From positions 62,001 to 126,000 of the forward strand of contig SVEF01000006.1 in NCBI GenBank assembly GCA_015057585.1: DNA of 64,000 nt, read 5' to 3'. Shown piece by piece: positions 26,536 to 35,864 of this stretch. A program made the position numbers and the translations under genes. The notes under the pieces are model-generated. The model was not told where the DNA came from. It saw only the letters and a program-made list of their open reading frames with translations, and did not search any database. Each line of letters opens with the position of its first letter. Positions within the stretch are counted from its first letter, which is position 1. This stretch comes from Lachnospiraceae bacterium. Lineage in GTDB: Bacteria > Bacillota > Clostridia > Lachnospirales > Lachnospiraceae.

Positions 26536-27567
26536 CTAGTGATACACATTTGTTTTCTTTTCGTCAACGGCTTTTACGCTGGAACGTTCAATGAAATGTC
26601 CTTCGACCATGTGCATGCCCTGGCTGGTTTCCTTGCCGTTCATCTTTTTGATTAACAGGCGGATGCCGGAGTCCGCCATGCCTTCCATGTTTACGGCATA
26701 GGTGGTCAAAGGAATATCGCACAGCCCCGGGAACAGGTAATCGTCAAAGCCGACAACGGAAATGTCCTTCGGGACGCGGTAACCTGCAGCGCGGAGTGTT
26801 TTAATCAGACGGCTTGCCGTCATGTCGCAGTTGCACACGAAAGCGGTCGGCATGTCGATAGGGAGTTCAAATGTATCAAAATTATTTCTCTCCTGGTCAC
26901 GGTCTAAAATCAACCAGTCGGCACGGACCTGTCCATGGTGTTCAATCACCGCCTTGGTATATCCGAGATAACGGTCAGTGATGCTGTTGGTTGCCAGGAT
27001 GGTTCCGACGAAAGCAATTTTGGTATGTCCCTTTTCATAGAGGTAGTTGGTCAGGTGATAGGTTCCGTAAAAGCTGTTGGAAATGACGGAATCTTCTTTG
27101 ATTTCCGAATCGTAAAAGTCCATATATACCGTTGGTGTGGCATAGTGGTCCCGGATCATTTTTAAGTAGTTTGGCTTGAGCCCGCCCAGGATAATGAGCC
27201 CGTCAATTTTATTTTCCTTTAACAGCTTCGGGGGAATCATTGCTTTTTCATCGGAAACCGTCAGGATTTCCAGCATGACAAAGCAGTTGCGCTCAACAGA
27301 AGCGGTATTGAGCTCCTGATACAGCTCCCAGTAAAAGGTTGCATATTTTTCAATATAACTGGCAGAAACAATAACACCGATATTAAAACTTCTCTTTTTT
27401 TCTTCTTTCCCTGCCGGTCTTTGGTACCCCAGCTCTTCTGCCAGACGGATGATTTGCCCGCGAACCTCGTCACTGACGCCCTTTTGTCCGGAAAGTGCTT
27501 TAGACACGGTTACGGTACTGACGCCGAGTTTGGCTGCAATGTCCGCCATTTTTACGGTTTTTGCCAT
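26536..27567 (-). CDS. LacI-family transcriptional regulator
   Basis: 343 residues. The N-terminal HTH reads ADIAAKLGVSTVTVSKALSG, typical of LacI/GalR. The rest is a periplasmic-binding-like sensor domain (IGVIVSASYIEKYATFYWE, then DGLIILGGL, VVGFDDYLFPGLC). It lies between the GH36 gene and the AraC-type gene and probably represses the mannan genes until a mannan-derived sugar binds; the ligand is not known. AGGAGA precedes the ATG. Its own promoter carries a candidate operator, suggesting autoregulation. Confidence 0.92.
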   Translation of the reverse strand: MAKTVKMADIAAKLGVSTVTVSKALSGQKGVSDEVRGQIIRLAEELGYQRPAGKEEKKRSFNIGVIVSASYIEKYATFYWELYQELNTASVERNCFVMLEILTVSDEKAMIPPKLLKENKIDGLIILGGLKPNYLKMIRDHYATPTVYMDFYDSEIKEDSVISNSFYGTYHLTNYLYEKGHTKIAFVGTILATNSITDRYLGYTKAVIEHHGQVRADWLILDRDQERNNFDTFELPIDMPTAFVCNCDMTASRLIKTLRAAGYRVPKDISVVGFDDYLFPGLCDIPLTTYAVNMEGMADSGIRLLIKKMNGKETSQGMHMVEGHFIERSSVKAVDEKKTNVYH

Positions 27568-27601
27568 AGTAAGTCTCCTATTTACCTAATAATTAATAAA
27601 A

Positions 27602-27615
27602 TTAACTTTTGTTAA
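27602..27615. promoter_or_regulatory. Candidate LacI-type operator
   Basis: TTAAC-TTTT-GTTAA inverted repeat directly downstream of the -10 box of the lacI-type gene, a position suited to autorepression. A looser relative, TCAAC-ATT-GTTAA, occurs at 28695-28707 before the main operon. Confidence 0.4.
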
Positions 27616-27618
27616 CTA

Positions 27619-27647
27619 AATGTAACTTAAATTTAAGGTTTTGTCAA
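27619..27647 (-). promoter_or_regulatory. Sigma-A type promoter for the lacI-type gene
   Basis: On the minus strand: perfect TTGACA, 17-base spacer, TACATT. The -35 box overlaps the stop codon of the AraC-type gene. Confidence 0.65.
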
Positions 27648-28540
27648 ATTTGTTTTGCGCCACCGCGTTTTTCTCTGTATACAGCCGGTGTTTGTCCGGT
27701 GATTTTTTTAAAGTGGTGGATAAAATGGTTGGTGTTTTCGTAGCCTACCTGATAACTGATTTCATGCACTTTTAAGTTGGTATCGGTCAGCAGGGTTTTG
27801 GCTTTTGTGATGCGCGCCGTATGTAGGTATTGAAGAGGGGGCATCAGGTAGTGGATGCGGAATTCGCGGCACAGCCGGTAACGGTTAACATGGAACAGGT
27901 TTTCCAGAGAACTTAGTGAGATATCCATGAAAAAGTTATCATCAAAATATTCTTTGACCTGGCGCAGATAATCGGGGATTCCTTCGTTTTGTTCGGTGAC
28001 GGCTGAGTATTCCACCAACTCGGTCAGCAGGTCGGTCAGGTAACGGTGAAAGGCAAAGGCCGACAGGGTTTGTGCTCCGGTTGGCATAAGCGGACGCAGG
28101 AAACTACCAATACCCGTGGAAGAAAGGGAGGATAAAAATAAGCCCTCGGTCCGGTGCAGTTCGTCGTAGTAGTAAGACGCAGAGGTCCCATTAAAGTATA
28201 AAATATCGTATTCCAAGTCGCTGCCGGCAAGAATGGAAAAGCCGTCCTGCAAGTCAAACAGTGCAAAAGAACTGCCGGACAGATGGAAATGGCGTTTTCC
28301 GGACAAAAGGGTTCCGATGCCGCGCGTCACATACAGGATGCCGTAAGCGGGAAGCGGCCCGAAAGAAAGAGAAAGCTCCTCCGGCATCAGAATATGCCCG
28401 ACAGCAAGCGGATAGAGAAAGGACACTGGGCGGACACCACCGGTAGTGATACTTTTGGGTAAAAAGTGTGTAATCGGCATAGATGTTGTAGTTGCCGGTA
28501 TTTCTGTGAGTGCGTGAAGAAGTTGAGTGGTGAATGCCAT
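27644..28540 (-). CDS. AraC-family transcriptional regulator
   Basis: 298 residues. The N-terminal half is a cupin-like sensor (GILYVTRGIGTLLSG, then FHLSGSSFALFDLQDG). The C-terminal ~100 residues carry two HTH motifs: ISLSSLENLFHVNRYRLCRE and VHEISYQVGYENTNHFIHHF, then GQTPAVYRE. Such proteins usually activate sugar genes. I chose ATG 28540, seven bases from AAAGGAG; the frame extends to 28633. It is divergent from the main mannan operon, and a textbook AraC-type direct repeat lies 92 bases upstream of its start. Confidence 0.9.
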   Translation of the reverse strand: MAFTTQLLHALTEIPATTTSMPITHFLPKSITTGGVRPVSFLYPLAVGHILMPEELSLSFGPLPAYGILYVTRGIGTLLSGKRHFHLSGSSFALFDLQDGFSILAGSDLEYDILYFNGTSASYYYDELHRTEGLFLSSLSSTGIGSFLRPLMPTGAQTLSAFAFHRYLTDLLTELVEYSAVTEQNEGIPDYLRQVKEYFDDNFFMDISLSSLENLFHVNRYRLCREFRIHYLMPPLQYLHTARITKAKTLLTDTNLKVHEISYQVGYENTNHFIHHFKKITGQTPAVYREKRGGAKQI

Positions 28541-28631
28541 GAAGGGACTCCTTTCGTGGGGTTTTGTACAAATTGTCTGTTTTGTTGCGGATTTTTTGCA
28601 AAAAACAGAGAGTGGATTGGTGAAAATGCTC

Positions 28632-28668
28632 AATCAAGAATTGTAATATACAAATCAAGAATTGTAAT
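28632..28668 (+). promoter_or_regulatory. AraC-type tandem operator
   Basis: Two perfect copies of AATCAAGAATTGTAAT (28632-28647 and 28653-28668), repeating every 21 bases, that is two helical turns. This is the geometry of AraC/XylS-family direct-repeat sites. Location between the divergent AraC-type gene and the mannan operon supports the reading. Confidence 0.7.
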
Positions 28669-28819
28669 TATTATAAATTAACTAATTAAAAAAATCAACA
28701 TTGTTAATTAAAATTAAGTTATTTAAGTAGAGTAAAAAGAAAAATGAAGAAAACATAAGAAACCGTTTTTGTGCAAAATGTATAAAATATGAGTTTTGTT
28801 TTTGGTAAAAACAAAGAAA

Positions 28820-28849
28820 TTGACAAGAAAAACAAGAAATAGTGATAGT
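28820..28849 (+). promoter_or_regulatory. Candidate promoter of the main mannan operon
   Basis: Perfect TTGACA, 18-base spacer, GATAGT. The poor -10 box suits a promoter that needs an activator. Start of transcription would be near 28856. Confidence 0.5.
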
Positions 28850-28969
28850 CTACAAAAAAGAGTGATGATTAAATACAAAGAAGTAGTAAAATAAAATTAG
28901 GTAAAAGGGAATATGGGCAGACTTTGCCCGTTTCCCCGGGGGATAATAGAAATAAGGAGGACAGAACCT

Positions 28970-30136
28970 ATGATGCATATGGAAATGGAACAGCACTTGA
29001 GGGAGAAGTTGCTGCCGTTCTGGGAAAACTTAAAAGATGATATGTACGGTGGATTTTACGGGTTCATGGGAACGGACCGAAACGTAGTGAAAACGGCAGA
29101 AAAAGGCTGCATCTTAAACAGCCGTATTCTCTGGTTCTTCTCCAACGCATATCTTACATTAAAGGACGAGAGTGTGAAACCATATGCAGACCATGCGTTC
29201 CGTTTCCTTGTGGAACGATGCATGGACAGAAAGGAAGGCGGTGTATTCTGGTCGCTTGATTATAAGGGAGAACCGCTGGATACAACGAAGCATACATACA
29301 ATCAGGCGTTTGCGATTTATGCGCTTGCTTCCTATTATGATGCATTTCATGTGGAGGAAGCCCTGCAGGCGGCAACCGAACTGTTTCGCCTGATTGAAAT
29401 TAAATGCCGTGATGAATACGGATATAAAGAGGCACAGAGCCGGGAGTTTTACCATGTGAGTAATGATAAGCTTTCCGAAAATGGTGTTATGGCGGAAAGA
29501 ACCATGAACACATTGCTTCATGTGTTTGAAGCCTATACGGAACTTTACCGTGTGACAAAGCGTCCGGAGACGGCGGAACGGCTCAAATGGATTTTGGATA
29601 CGATAGCAACAAAGATTTACAATCCGGGCCTGCGCCGCCAGGAAGTATTCTTTGACAATCATATGAACAGTCTGATTGATTTACATTCCTACGGACATGA
29701 CATCGAGACTGCCTGGCTGATAGACCGCGGTCTGAATGTGCTCGGAGATGAATCTTATAAAAAGAAGTTAAAGCCGGTGACGGAAGCGTTGGAAGACCGG
29801 ATTTATGAAATTGCTTATTACAACCATTCCCTGGCAAATGAATGTGAGCGCGGAGAGGTAAACGAACTGCGGATCTGGTGGGTACAGGCAGAAGCGGTAG
29901 TTGGTTTTTATAATGCTTGGGAAAAGCGCAAAAAGGAAACGCGTTTTCTGGAAGCCTCCAAAGATATTTGGAACTTTATAAAAGAACATGTTTCTGACTC
30001 ACGCCCGGGCGGTGAATGGTTCTGGTGTACGGACAAAGACGGTAATCCGGAGATGGAAAAGCCGATCGTGGAACCTTGGAAGTGTCCGTATCATAACGGA
30101 AGAATGTGTATGGAGATAATCAACCGAAACAAGTAA
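28970..30136 (+). CDS. AGE-family epimerase, probable mannobiose 2-epimerase
   Basis: 388 residues of the N-acylglucosamine/cellobiose 2-epimerase family, an alpha-barrel enzyme. Conserved stretches include FYGFMG near 25, [13 protein letters not shown] near 54, [17 protein letters not shown] near 110, [18 protein letters not shown] near 240, [17 protein letters not shown] near 303 and [14 protein letters not shown] near 345; the His and Arg residues there are catalytic in the family. In mannan loci it converts beta-1,4-mannobiose to mannosyl-glucose, the substrate of the next gene's product. ATG 28970 follows AAGGAGG. First gene of the main operon. Cellobiose epimerase activity cannot be excluded. 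Confidence 0.9.
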   Translation: MMHMEMEQHLREKLLPFWENLKDDMYGGFYGFMGTDRNVVKTAEKGCILNSRILWFFSNAYLTLKDESVKPYADHAFRFLVERCMDRKEGGVFWSLDYKGEPLDTTKHTYNQAFAIYALASYYDAFHVEEALQAATELFRLIEIKCRDEYGYKEAQSREFYHVSNDKLSENGVMAERTMNTLLHVFEAYTELYRVTKRPETAERLKWILDTIATKIYNPGLRRQEVFFDNHMNSLIDLHSYGHDIETAWLIDRGLNVLGDESYKKKLKPVTEALEDRIYEIAYYNHSLANECERGEVNELRIWWVQAEAVVGFYNAWEKRKKETRFLEASKDIWNFIKEHVSDSRPGGEWFWCTDKDGNPEMEKPIVEPWKCPYHNGRMCMEIINRNK

Positions 30137-30150
30137 GGAGACAAATTCTG

Positions 30151-31326
30151 ATGGTACATAAAAAATACTACGAAGAACTTAGAAAGCAGGAAGAACTGAT
30201 TGCAAAGAAAAATAAAATAAACACAGAGTTTTACAACGGCGTGTTTGACCGTTATGAACATCCGGTTTTAACCAGAGACCATGCACCAATCTTCTGGAGA
30301 TATGATGTGAATGAAGAAACGAATCCGTTTTTTGAAGAACGCCTTGGCATCAATGCCGTGATGAATTCCGGTGCGATTGAATTAAACGGAAAATATTATC
30401 TGGTGGCAAGAGTAGAGGGGGCAGACAGAAAATCATTCTTTGCAGTGGCAGAGAGCGACAGCCCGACCGAGGGCTTCCGCTTCTGGGATTATCCGGTTGT
30501 CCTTCCTGACACCTGTCCGGAGGAAACCAATGTTTATGACATGAGACTGACAAAGCACGAAGACGGATGGATTTACGGCGTTTTTTGCTCGGAAAGTAAA
30601 GACACAAAAAATAAAGATTTGTCTGCGGCCGTGGCGGCAGCGGGCATTGTCAGAACAAAGGATTTAAAGACGTGGGAGAGATTGCCGAACCTGGTAACAC
30701 TCCGCTCCCCGCAGCAGAGAAACGTGGTGCTGCATCCGGAATTTGTGGATGGCAAATATGCTTTCTATACCAGACCGATGGATGATTTCATTGAAACAGG
30801 TTCCGGTGGCGGTATCGGCTTTGGGCTCTGTGAAGACATCACACATGCCGTGATTGATGAAGAAAAAATGACCAGTTTAAGAAAATATCACACCATTACC
30901 GAGGCAAAAAACGGTGCAGGTGCGGTGCCGATTAAGACCGAAAAGGGCTGGGTTCACATTGCACACGGCGTAAGAAATACGGCAGCGGGGCTACGCTATG
31001 TGATCTACGCATTCGCAACCGACTTAAAGGATCCGGCAAAAGTGATTGCAGAGCCGGCAGGACTTTTAATCGGACCGAGAGGACCGGAGAGAATCGGCGA
31101 CGTTTCCAATGTGGTATTTACAAACGGTGCGATTGCCTGTGACAACGGAGAGGTGTACATCTATTACGCTTCTTCCGACACCAGACTTCATGTGGCAGGA
31201 ACCACAATGGAACGATTGCTGGATTATATTTTTAATACACCGGAAGATCCTTTGAGAAGCCCAGACTGTGTAAAACAAAGATGTGAACTGATTGCAAAGA
31301 ATTTGGAACTGTTAAAGAATTCCTAA
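30151..31326 (+). CDS. GH130_1-like 4-O-beta-mannosyl-glucose phosphorylase
   Basis: 391 residues, five-bladed beta-propeller family GH130, which splits mannosyl-glucose with phosphate into mannose 1-phosphate and glucose. [19 protein letters not shown] near 128 carries the catalytic Asp; GGGIGFGLC and [12 protein letters not shown] follow; [15 protein letters not shown] is near 345. Length and closeness to the epimerase gene favour the GH130_1 subfamily over the shorter GH130_2 enzyme at 48739. I chose ATG 30151 after AGGAGA; the frame extends back into the epimerase gene at 30106. Cytoplasmic. Confidence 0.9.
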   Translation: MVHKKYYEELRKQEELIAKKNKINTEFYNGVFDRYEHPVLTRDHAPIFWRYDVNEETNPFFEERLGINAVMNSGAIELNGKYYLVARVEGADRKSFFAVAESDSPTEGFRFWDYPVVLPDTCPEETNVYDMRLTKHEDGWIYGVFCSESKDTKNKDLSAAVAAAGIVRTKDLKTWERLPNLVTLRSPQQRNVVLHPEFVDGKYAFYTRPMDDFIETGSGGGIGFGLCEDITHAVIDEEKMTSLRKYHTITEAKNGAGAVPIKTEKGWVHIAHGVRNTAAGLRYVIYAFATDLKDPAKVIAEPAGLLIGPRGPERIGDVSNVVFTNGAIACDNGEVYIYYASSDTRLHVAGTTMERLLDYIFNTPEDPLRSPDCVKQRCELIAKNLELLKNS

Positions 31327-31343
31327 GGAAAGAAAGGACTCCT

Positions 31344-32840
31344 ATGAAAAAGAGATGGATGCTTATGGCGGGCCTTGTGGCAACGCTTGCACTGGCAGGG
31401 TGCGGACAGACAGAAAAGAAAGAACCTGCAGAACCGACGGCAACGCCGACGCCGTTTGTGGCGGAGGTAATCGGAACGTACGAGGCGGAAGCGGGGACCT
31501 TTACCGGAAACGTGGTTTCCAAAGGCACCTATGTGGATGGCTTTCAACAGGCAGGAGATACCTGCACGATTACGGTATCGGTAAAAGAAGACGGCTTTTA
31601 TGACCTGGTGTTCCGTGCAGCGACATCCGGAGGAGAAAAACTCAATCCGGTGTATGTGGATGGAGAAGGAGCCGGGGACCTTCGTTTAGAAAAAACATAT
31701 TATACGAATGGCGTGATTGAGCGTGTATGGATGTCTGCAGGAGAGCATAAGGTTTCCGTGGGAGTATCCTGGGGGTGGATTATGATCGACAATTTGACCG
31801 TGCAGACAGCAGAACCGATAGATAAGTCCATTTATGAAGTGGAAGCTAAACTTTGTAACCCAAACGCGACAGAGGAAGCAAAGCGCCTGATGAGTTATCT
31901 GTGCGACATATACGGGGAATATTTCCTGTCCGGACAAAACTGCGATATGGGTTCGGTAGGGTTGGAGTTTCAGGTAATTAAAAGAACGACCGGAAAGACA
32001 CCCGCTATCCTCGGCATTGACCTGATGGAGTATAATCCGATTAACGTCGCGCACGGTTCCAATCCGACGATGGCACAGAGCGTCATCAACCATTGGAACG
32101 ACGGCGGCATCTCGGAAATCCATTGGCATTGGAACGTAAATGAAAAGTATGTAACCGGTGACTGGTACGGAAGCTTTTATACAAAGAATACAAATTTTAA
32201 CCTGAAAAAAGTTATGAACGGAAGTGACCCGGAAGGGTACGAAATGATGATGGCAGACATTGATGCCATTGCCCAGCCGTTGCTGGAGTTACAGAAAGCC
32301 GGTGTTCCGGTATTGTTCCGGCCGCTCCATGAAGCAAGCGGCGGATGGTTCTGGTGGGGAGCATCAGGGCCGGAGGCGTATAAGCAGTTATACCTCCTTC
32401 TTTATGACACGTTGACAAACAAGTACGGATTGAACAATTTAATCTGGGTATGGAACGGACAGAGCGCTGACTGGTATCCGGGAGATGAGTATGTGGATAT
32501 TGTCGGTGAAGACATTTATCCGGGTGAAAAGGTATATACCTCCCAGATAGGAAAGTATCTGGAAGTAGCATCTTATTCCAATGAGCGTAAGATGGTTTAC
32601 TTGACCGAATGCGGATGCATTTTTGACCCGGACCTTGCAGTTCGCGATGGCGCGATGTGGGGCATGTGGGCAGTATGGTCCGGCGAATTCGTAAAAAAGA
32701 ACGGTGCATTTGCGGTTCTTAGCGAACAATATACGGAAGAACACATGATGGTGAAGGCATACAATCATGAAAAGGTTTTGACTTTGGATGAACTACCGGA
32801 TTTAAAGAAGTATCCGATAAGTGAATCTTTCGGAAAATAA
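31344..32840 (+). CDS. Surface lipoprotein GH26 beta-mannanase with N-terminal jelly-roll module
   Basis: 498 residues. The lipobox LALAGC near 17-20 anchors it to the membrane, followed by a Thr/Pro linker. Residues ~45-160 are a CBM35-like jelly roll (GTYEAEAGTFTGNVVS, YDLVFRA). Residues ~165-498 are a GH26 catalytic domain: EIHWHWN near 252, acid/base Glu in FRPLHEASGGWFWWG near 330, nucleophile Glu in VYLTECG near 421. It would cut beta-1,4-mannan chains outside the cell so the products can be imported. The ATG follows AAAGGA. Third gene of the operon, right before the transporter genes. Confidence 0.92.
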   Translation: MKKRWMLMAGLVATLALAGCGQTEKKEPAEPTATPTPFVAEVIGTYEAEAGTFTGNVVSKGTYVDGFQQAGDTCTITVSVKEDGFYDLVFRAATSGGEKLNPVYVDGEGAGDLRLEKTYYTNGVIERVWMSAGEHKVSVGVSWGWIMIDNLTVQTAEPIDKSIYEVEAKLCNPNATEEAKRLMSYLCDIYGEYFLSGQNCDMGSVGLEFQVIKRTTGKTPAILGIDLMEYNPINVAHGSNPTMAQSVINHWNDGGISEIHWHWNVNEKYVTGDWYGSFYTKNTNFNLKKVMNGSDPEGYEMMMADIDAIAQPLLELQKAGVPVLFRPLHEASGGWFWWGASGPEAYKQLYLLLYDTLTNKYGLNNLIWVWNGQSADWYPGDEYVDIVGEDIYPGEKVYTSQIGKYLEVASYSNERKMVYLTECGCIFDPDLAVRDGAMWGMWAVWSGEFVKKNGAFAVLSEQYTEEHMMVKAYNHEKVLTLDELPDLKKYPISESFGK

Positions 32841-32874
32841 CCCGGAGTCAAATGGTTGAGAAGGGATGGTTCAT

Positions 32875-35850
32875 ATGAGCAGGTGGAAAAAAATAGTCCT
32901 CTTTGCTGTAGCAATTTTAATTTTCGGGCTTGTGTATCCGGGTCTTTCAAAAGAGTCCGGGGCAAAGACGGACATCAGCATGGATGAGTACGAAGATATC
33001 ATCGGGACATATAATATTGATGATTCGATTTTGAGTTATAAAGATTACCAAAAGGAGCATGCCGGAGCAGCCTATCCGGATGCGGTGGTAAAGATTGGGG
33101 CAGGAGACTGCGTACGCTATGAAGAGGATGGCGTTGCGGTAGAACCTAAAATTTATAAGGATTATGCGGACAGAGCGGGAGAGAGTCTCCTGACATCGGA
33201 AACAGGCCTTATTGAATATGAGTTTGAAATTAAAGAAACCGGATTTTACAATCTTTCTTTCCTGTATTATCCGGAAGAAGGAAAAAACTCGGAGATTGAG
33301 AGAAGTATTTTTATCGACGGAGAGCTTCCGTTTAAAGAATTTTCCATGGTAACTTTCCAGCGTGTCTGGACAAATTTTGTAGAGAACACAAAAGTAAATG
33401 AAAACGGTGTAACGGAAAAAATCTGGGAAAAAGACAACCAGGGAAATGATGTGAAACCGGGAAGTATCGAAGTGCCGGAATGGCAGACCAGATACGTATA
33501 TGACAGTGACGGCTATATTACCACACCGTTGTCGGTTTATTTGACTAAGGGAAAACATACCATAACGATTGTTTCTATTAAGGAACCGATGATGATTGGG
33601 GAAATTGTGCTGGATTACGCAGAGGAAACTCCGTCTTATGCAGAAACAAAGGCGGCACAGGATGCAAAGGGAGCAAAGGCTTCCTCCGGAAAGGTCATTA
33701 CCATTGAGGCGGAATATGCAACCAAGACATCGTCGCAGATGTTATATCCGCAGCAGGATCAGGCCTCTGCCGATGTAGTTCCGGCAAGCGCGAAGGAATT
33801 GTTAAACAACACGATTGGCGGAAACTCCTGGAGATTGGTCGGACAGTGGATAGAATGGCAGTTTGACGTAAAAGAGAGCGGTTATTATGAAATCGCCCTT
33901 TATGATAAGCAGAATTTCAGCCGTGGTGTTGCAGTATCGAGACGTATTACCATTGACGGAGAGGTCCCGTTTTCGGAAATGGCAAATTACGAATTTACCT
34001 ATGCGCAGGACTGGAGAGAAGATGTGTTAGCCGACGAGGCAGGCAATCCGTATCAGTTCTATCTGGAAGAAGGTACCCATACCATCCGTATGGAAGTGGT
34101 GCTAGGTGAGTTCTCCGAAATTGTTGGCTTGGTAGAAGAAGCAGTACAGAGATTAAACGATATTTATCGTCGGGTAATTAAGGTAACAGGTGTTTCTCCG
34201 GATACCTACCGTGACTACCAGATTGAGGCGACTTTGCCGGAGCTCAATGCAGAATTAGTTGCGACAAAAGAAATTTTAGATTTGGCGCTGGAAATGTTAG
34301 AGGAGGTTGCCGGAAAGAACTCGGATAAAAAGACCGTTCTTCTGACAATGAGAGACCAGCTCGAAGATATCATTAAAGATAACGAATATTTTGTACGTGT
34401 TATCGGTTCCTTTAAGATTAACGTACGTGCCTGCGGTAACTGGATTACTCAGGTTATCAGTCAGCCGCTCGCCATGGACGCGATTGTGGTATATTCCCCG
34501 GATGTAAAGCCGGAGAGCAGAAATGCCGGATTTTTTGCCGGCCTGGCACATGAAGTAAAAAGGTTGTATTACTCCTTTATCATTGATTACAACCAGATTG
34601 GTAACGTGTCGGAAGACAGAGATGCCAAGGTGCTGACATTGTGGATTGGCTCCGGACGAGACCAGGCAAATGTCATCAAAGCGTTAATTGATGAAACCTT
34701 TACCAATGAAACGGGAATCAGCGTAAACGTACAGCTGGTAGACATGAACACACTCCTGAAAGCAACGCTGGTGGGAGAAGGACCGGATGTGGCAATCCAG
34801 GTAGCAAATACCAATGGTGGTGCCGGCGGAGTTCTCTTTACCGGTAACGATACTCCGGTTAACTATGGTATCCGTAATGCGGTTCTGGATTTGACACAGT
34901 TTCCGGATTGGGAAGAGGTACTGGACCGGTTCCCGGAGGCGGCTTATACACAGTTTGAATACGATGGTGCACTGTACGCACTTCCGGAAACGATTACCTA
35001 TCCGGTTATGTTCTACCGAAAGGACATTTTGGCTGAAATCGGACTGGAACTTCCGAAAACCTGGGATGATGTTAAGGTGGCTATGACAGTCCTTGCAAAG
35101 AACCAGATGGAATTCGGTATGTTACCGAATGAGCAGATTTTTGCGTCCCTGTTATACCAGAACGGCGGACAATACTATAATGAAGACGGTACGGCATCGG
35201 CACTGGATTCCGATATCGCAGTTAATGTGTTTAAGATGTTCTGTAATTATTATACGGACTATAAATTAGACCGTGCAACGAGCGTGGAAGAACGCTTCCG
35301 TACCGGTGAATGTCCGATTATTATTGCAGACTACACAACCTATAACAACTTTGCCGTATCCGCACCGGATATCGCAGGACTTTGGAGTTTCACACAGATT
35401 CCGGGTACCGTGCAGGCGGATGGCTCTGAGGATCACTCCGTGGCAAGCACCGGTCTTGCAAGCATAATTATGCAGGATACGCAGTATCCGAAAGAAGCGT
35501 GGGAGTTCATTAAGTGGTGGACCTCCGCAGATACACAGACTATGTACGGACGGGAAATGGAATCCTTAATGGGTGCTGCTGCACGCGTTCCTACCGCAAA
35601 CCTGAAAGCTTTTGAAAATATGGCATGGCCAATCAGTGACTTTGAAGCTTTACAGGCGTCTTTGAAAGAGGTAAAAGGAATTCCGCAGGTTCCGGGCGGT
35701 TATTACTCCTGGAGAAACGTAAATAATGCATTTTATTCGGTTGTGACAACGCCGGATACATCGTTCCCTCGAGAGGAACTGATGGACCAGGTGATTTACA
35801 TCAATGCCGAAATTGCATATAAGCGAGAAGAACTCGAATTAGATAAATAG
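32875..35850 (+). CDS. Giant family 1 solute-binding protein with jelly-roll modules
   Basis: 991 residues, about twice the usual size. An N-terminal hydrophobic helix (KIVLFAVAILIFGLVYPGL) acts as a signal peptide or anchor; there is no lipobox Cys. Residues ~85-260 and ~275-435 each look like carbohydrate-binding jelly rolls (YEFEIKETGFYNLSFLYYP; ITIEAEYATKTSS; WQFDVKESGYYEIALYDK). A helical linker follows, and residues ~580-991 are a normal extracellular solute-binding domain (LTLWIGSGRDQANVIKALID, GEGPDVAIQ, YRKDILAEIGLELPKTWDD, WEFIKWWT). It should present polysaccharide or oligosaccharide directly to the permeases that follow. ATG 32875 is preferred for spacing from GAAGGGA. Confidence 0.85.
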   Translation: MSRWKKIVLFAVAILIFGLVYPGLSKESGAKTDISMDEYEDIIGTYNIDDSILSYKDYQKEHAGAAYPDAVVKIGAGDCVRYEEDGVAVEPKIYKDYADRAGESLLTSETGLIEYEFEIKETGFYNLSFLYYPEEGKNSEIERSIFIDGELPFKEFSMVTFQRVWTNFVENTKVNENGVTEKIWEKDNQGNDVKPGSIEVPEWQTRYVYDSDGYITTPLSVYLTKGKHTITIVSIKEPMMIGEIVLDYAEETPSYAETKAAQDAKGAKASSGKVITIEAEYATKTSSQMLYPQQDQASADVVPASAKELLNNTIGGNSWRLVGQWIEWQFDVKESGYYEIALYDKQNFSRGVAVSRRITIDGEVPFSEMANYEFTYAQDWREDVLADEAGNPYQFYLEEGTHTIRMEVVLGEFSEIVGLVEEAVQRLNDIYRRVIKVTGVSPDTYRDYQIEATLPELNAELVATKEILDLALEMLEEVAGKNSDKKTVLLTMRDQLEDIIKDNEYFVRVIGSFKINVRACGNWITQVISQPLAMDAIVVYSPDVKPESRNAGFFAGLAHEVKRLYYSFIIDYNQIGNVSEDRDAKVLTLWIGSGRDQANVIKALIDETFTNETGISVNVQLVDMNTLLKATLVGEGPDVAIQVANTNGGAGGVLFTGNDTPVNYGIRNAVLDLTQFPDWEEVLDRFPEAAYTQFEYDGALYALPETITYPVMFYRKDILAEIGLELPKTWDDVKVAMTVLAKNQMEFGMLPNEQIFASLLYQNGGQYYNEDGTASALDSDIAVNVFKMFCNYYTDYKLDRATSVEERFRTGECPIIIADYTTYNNFAVSAPDIAGLWSFTQIPGTVQADGSEDHSVASTGLASIIMQDTQYPKEAWEFIKWWTSADTQTMYGREMESLMGAAARVPTANLKAFENMAWPISDFEALQASLKEVKGIPQVPGGYYSWRNVNNAFYSVVTTPDTSFPREELMDQVIYINAEIAYKREELELDK

Positions 35851-35864
35851 AAAGGAGAAAGCGT

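Larger units (their letters stand above)
28541..28969. other. Divergent control region of the mannan operon
   Basis: About 430 very AT-rich bases between the AraC-type gene and the epimerase gene. It holds a 16-base direct repeat (28632-28668), a weak LacI-like half-palindrome (28695-28707), a promoter-like sequence (28820-28849), and a small GGGCA-gactt-TGCCC hairpin at 28916-28930 just before the ribosome site. An in-frame ATG at 28913 has no well-placed ribosome site, so I do not use it as the start. Confidence 0.65.
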
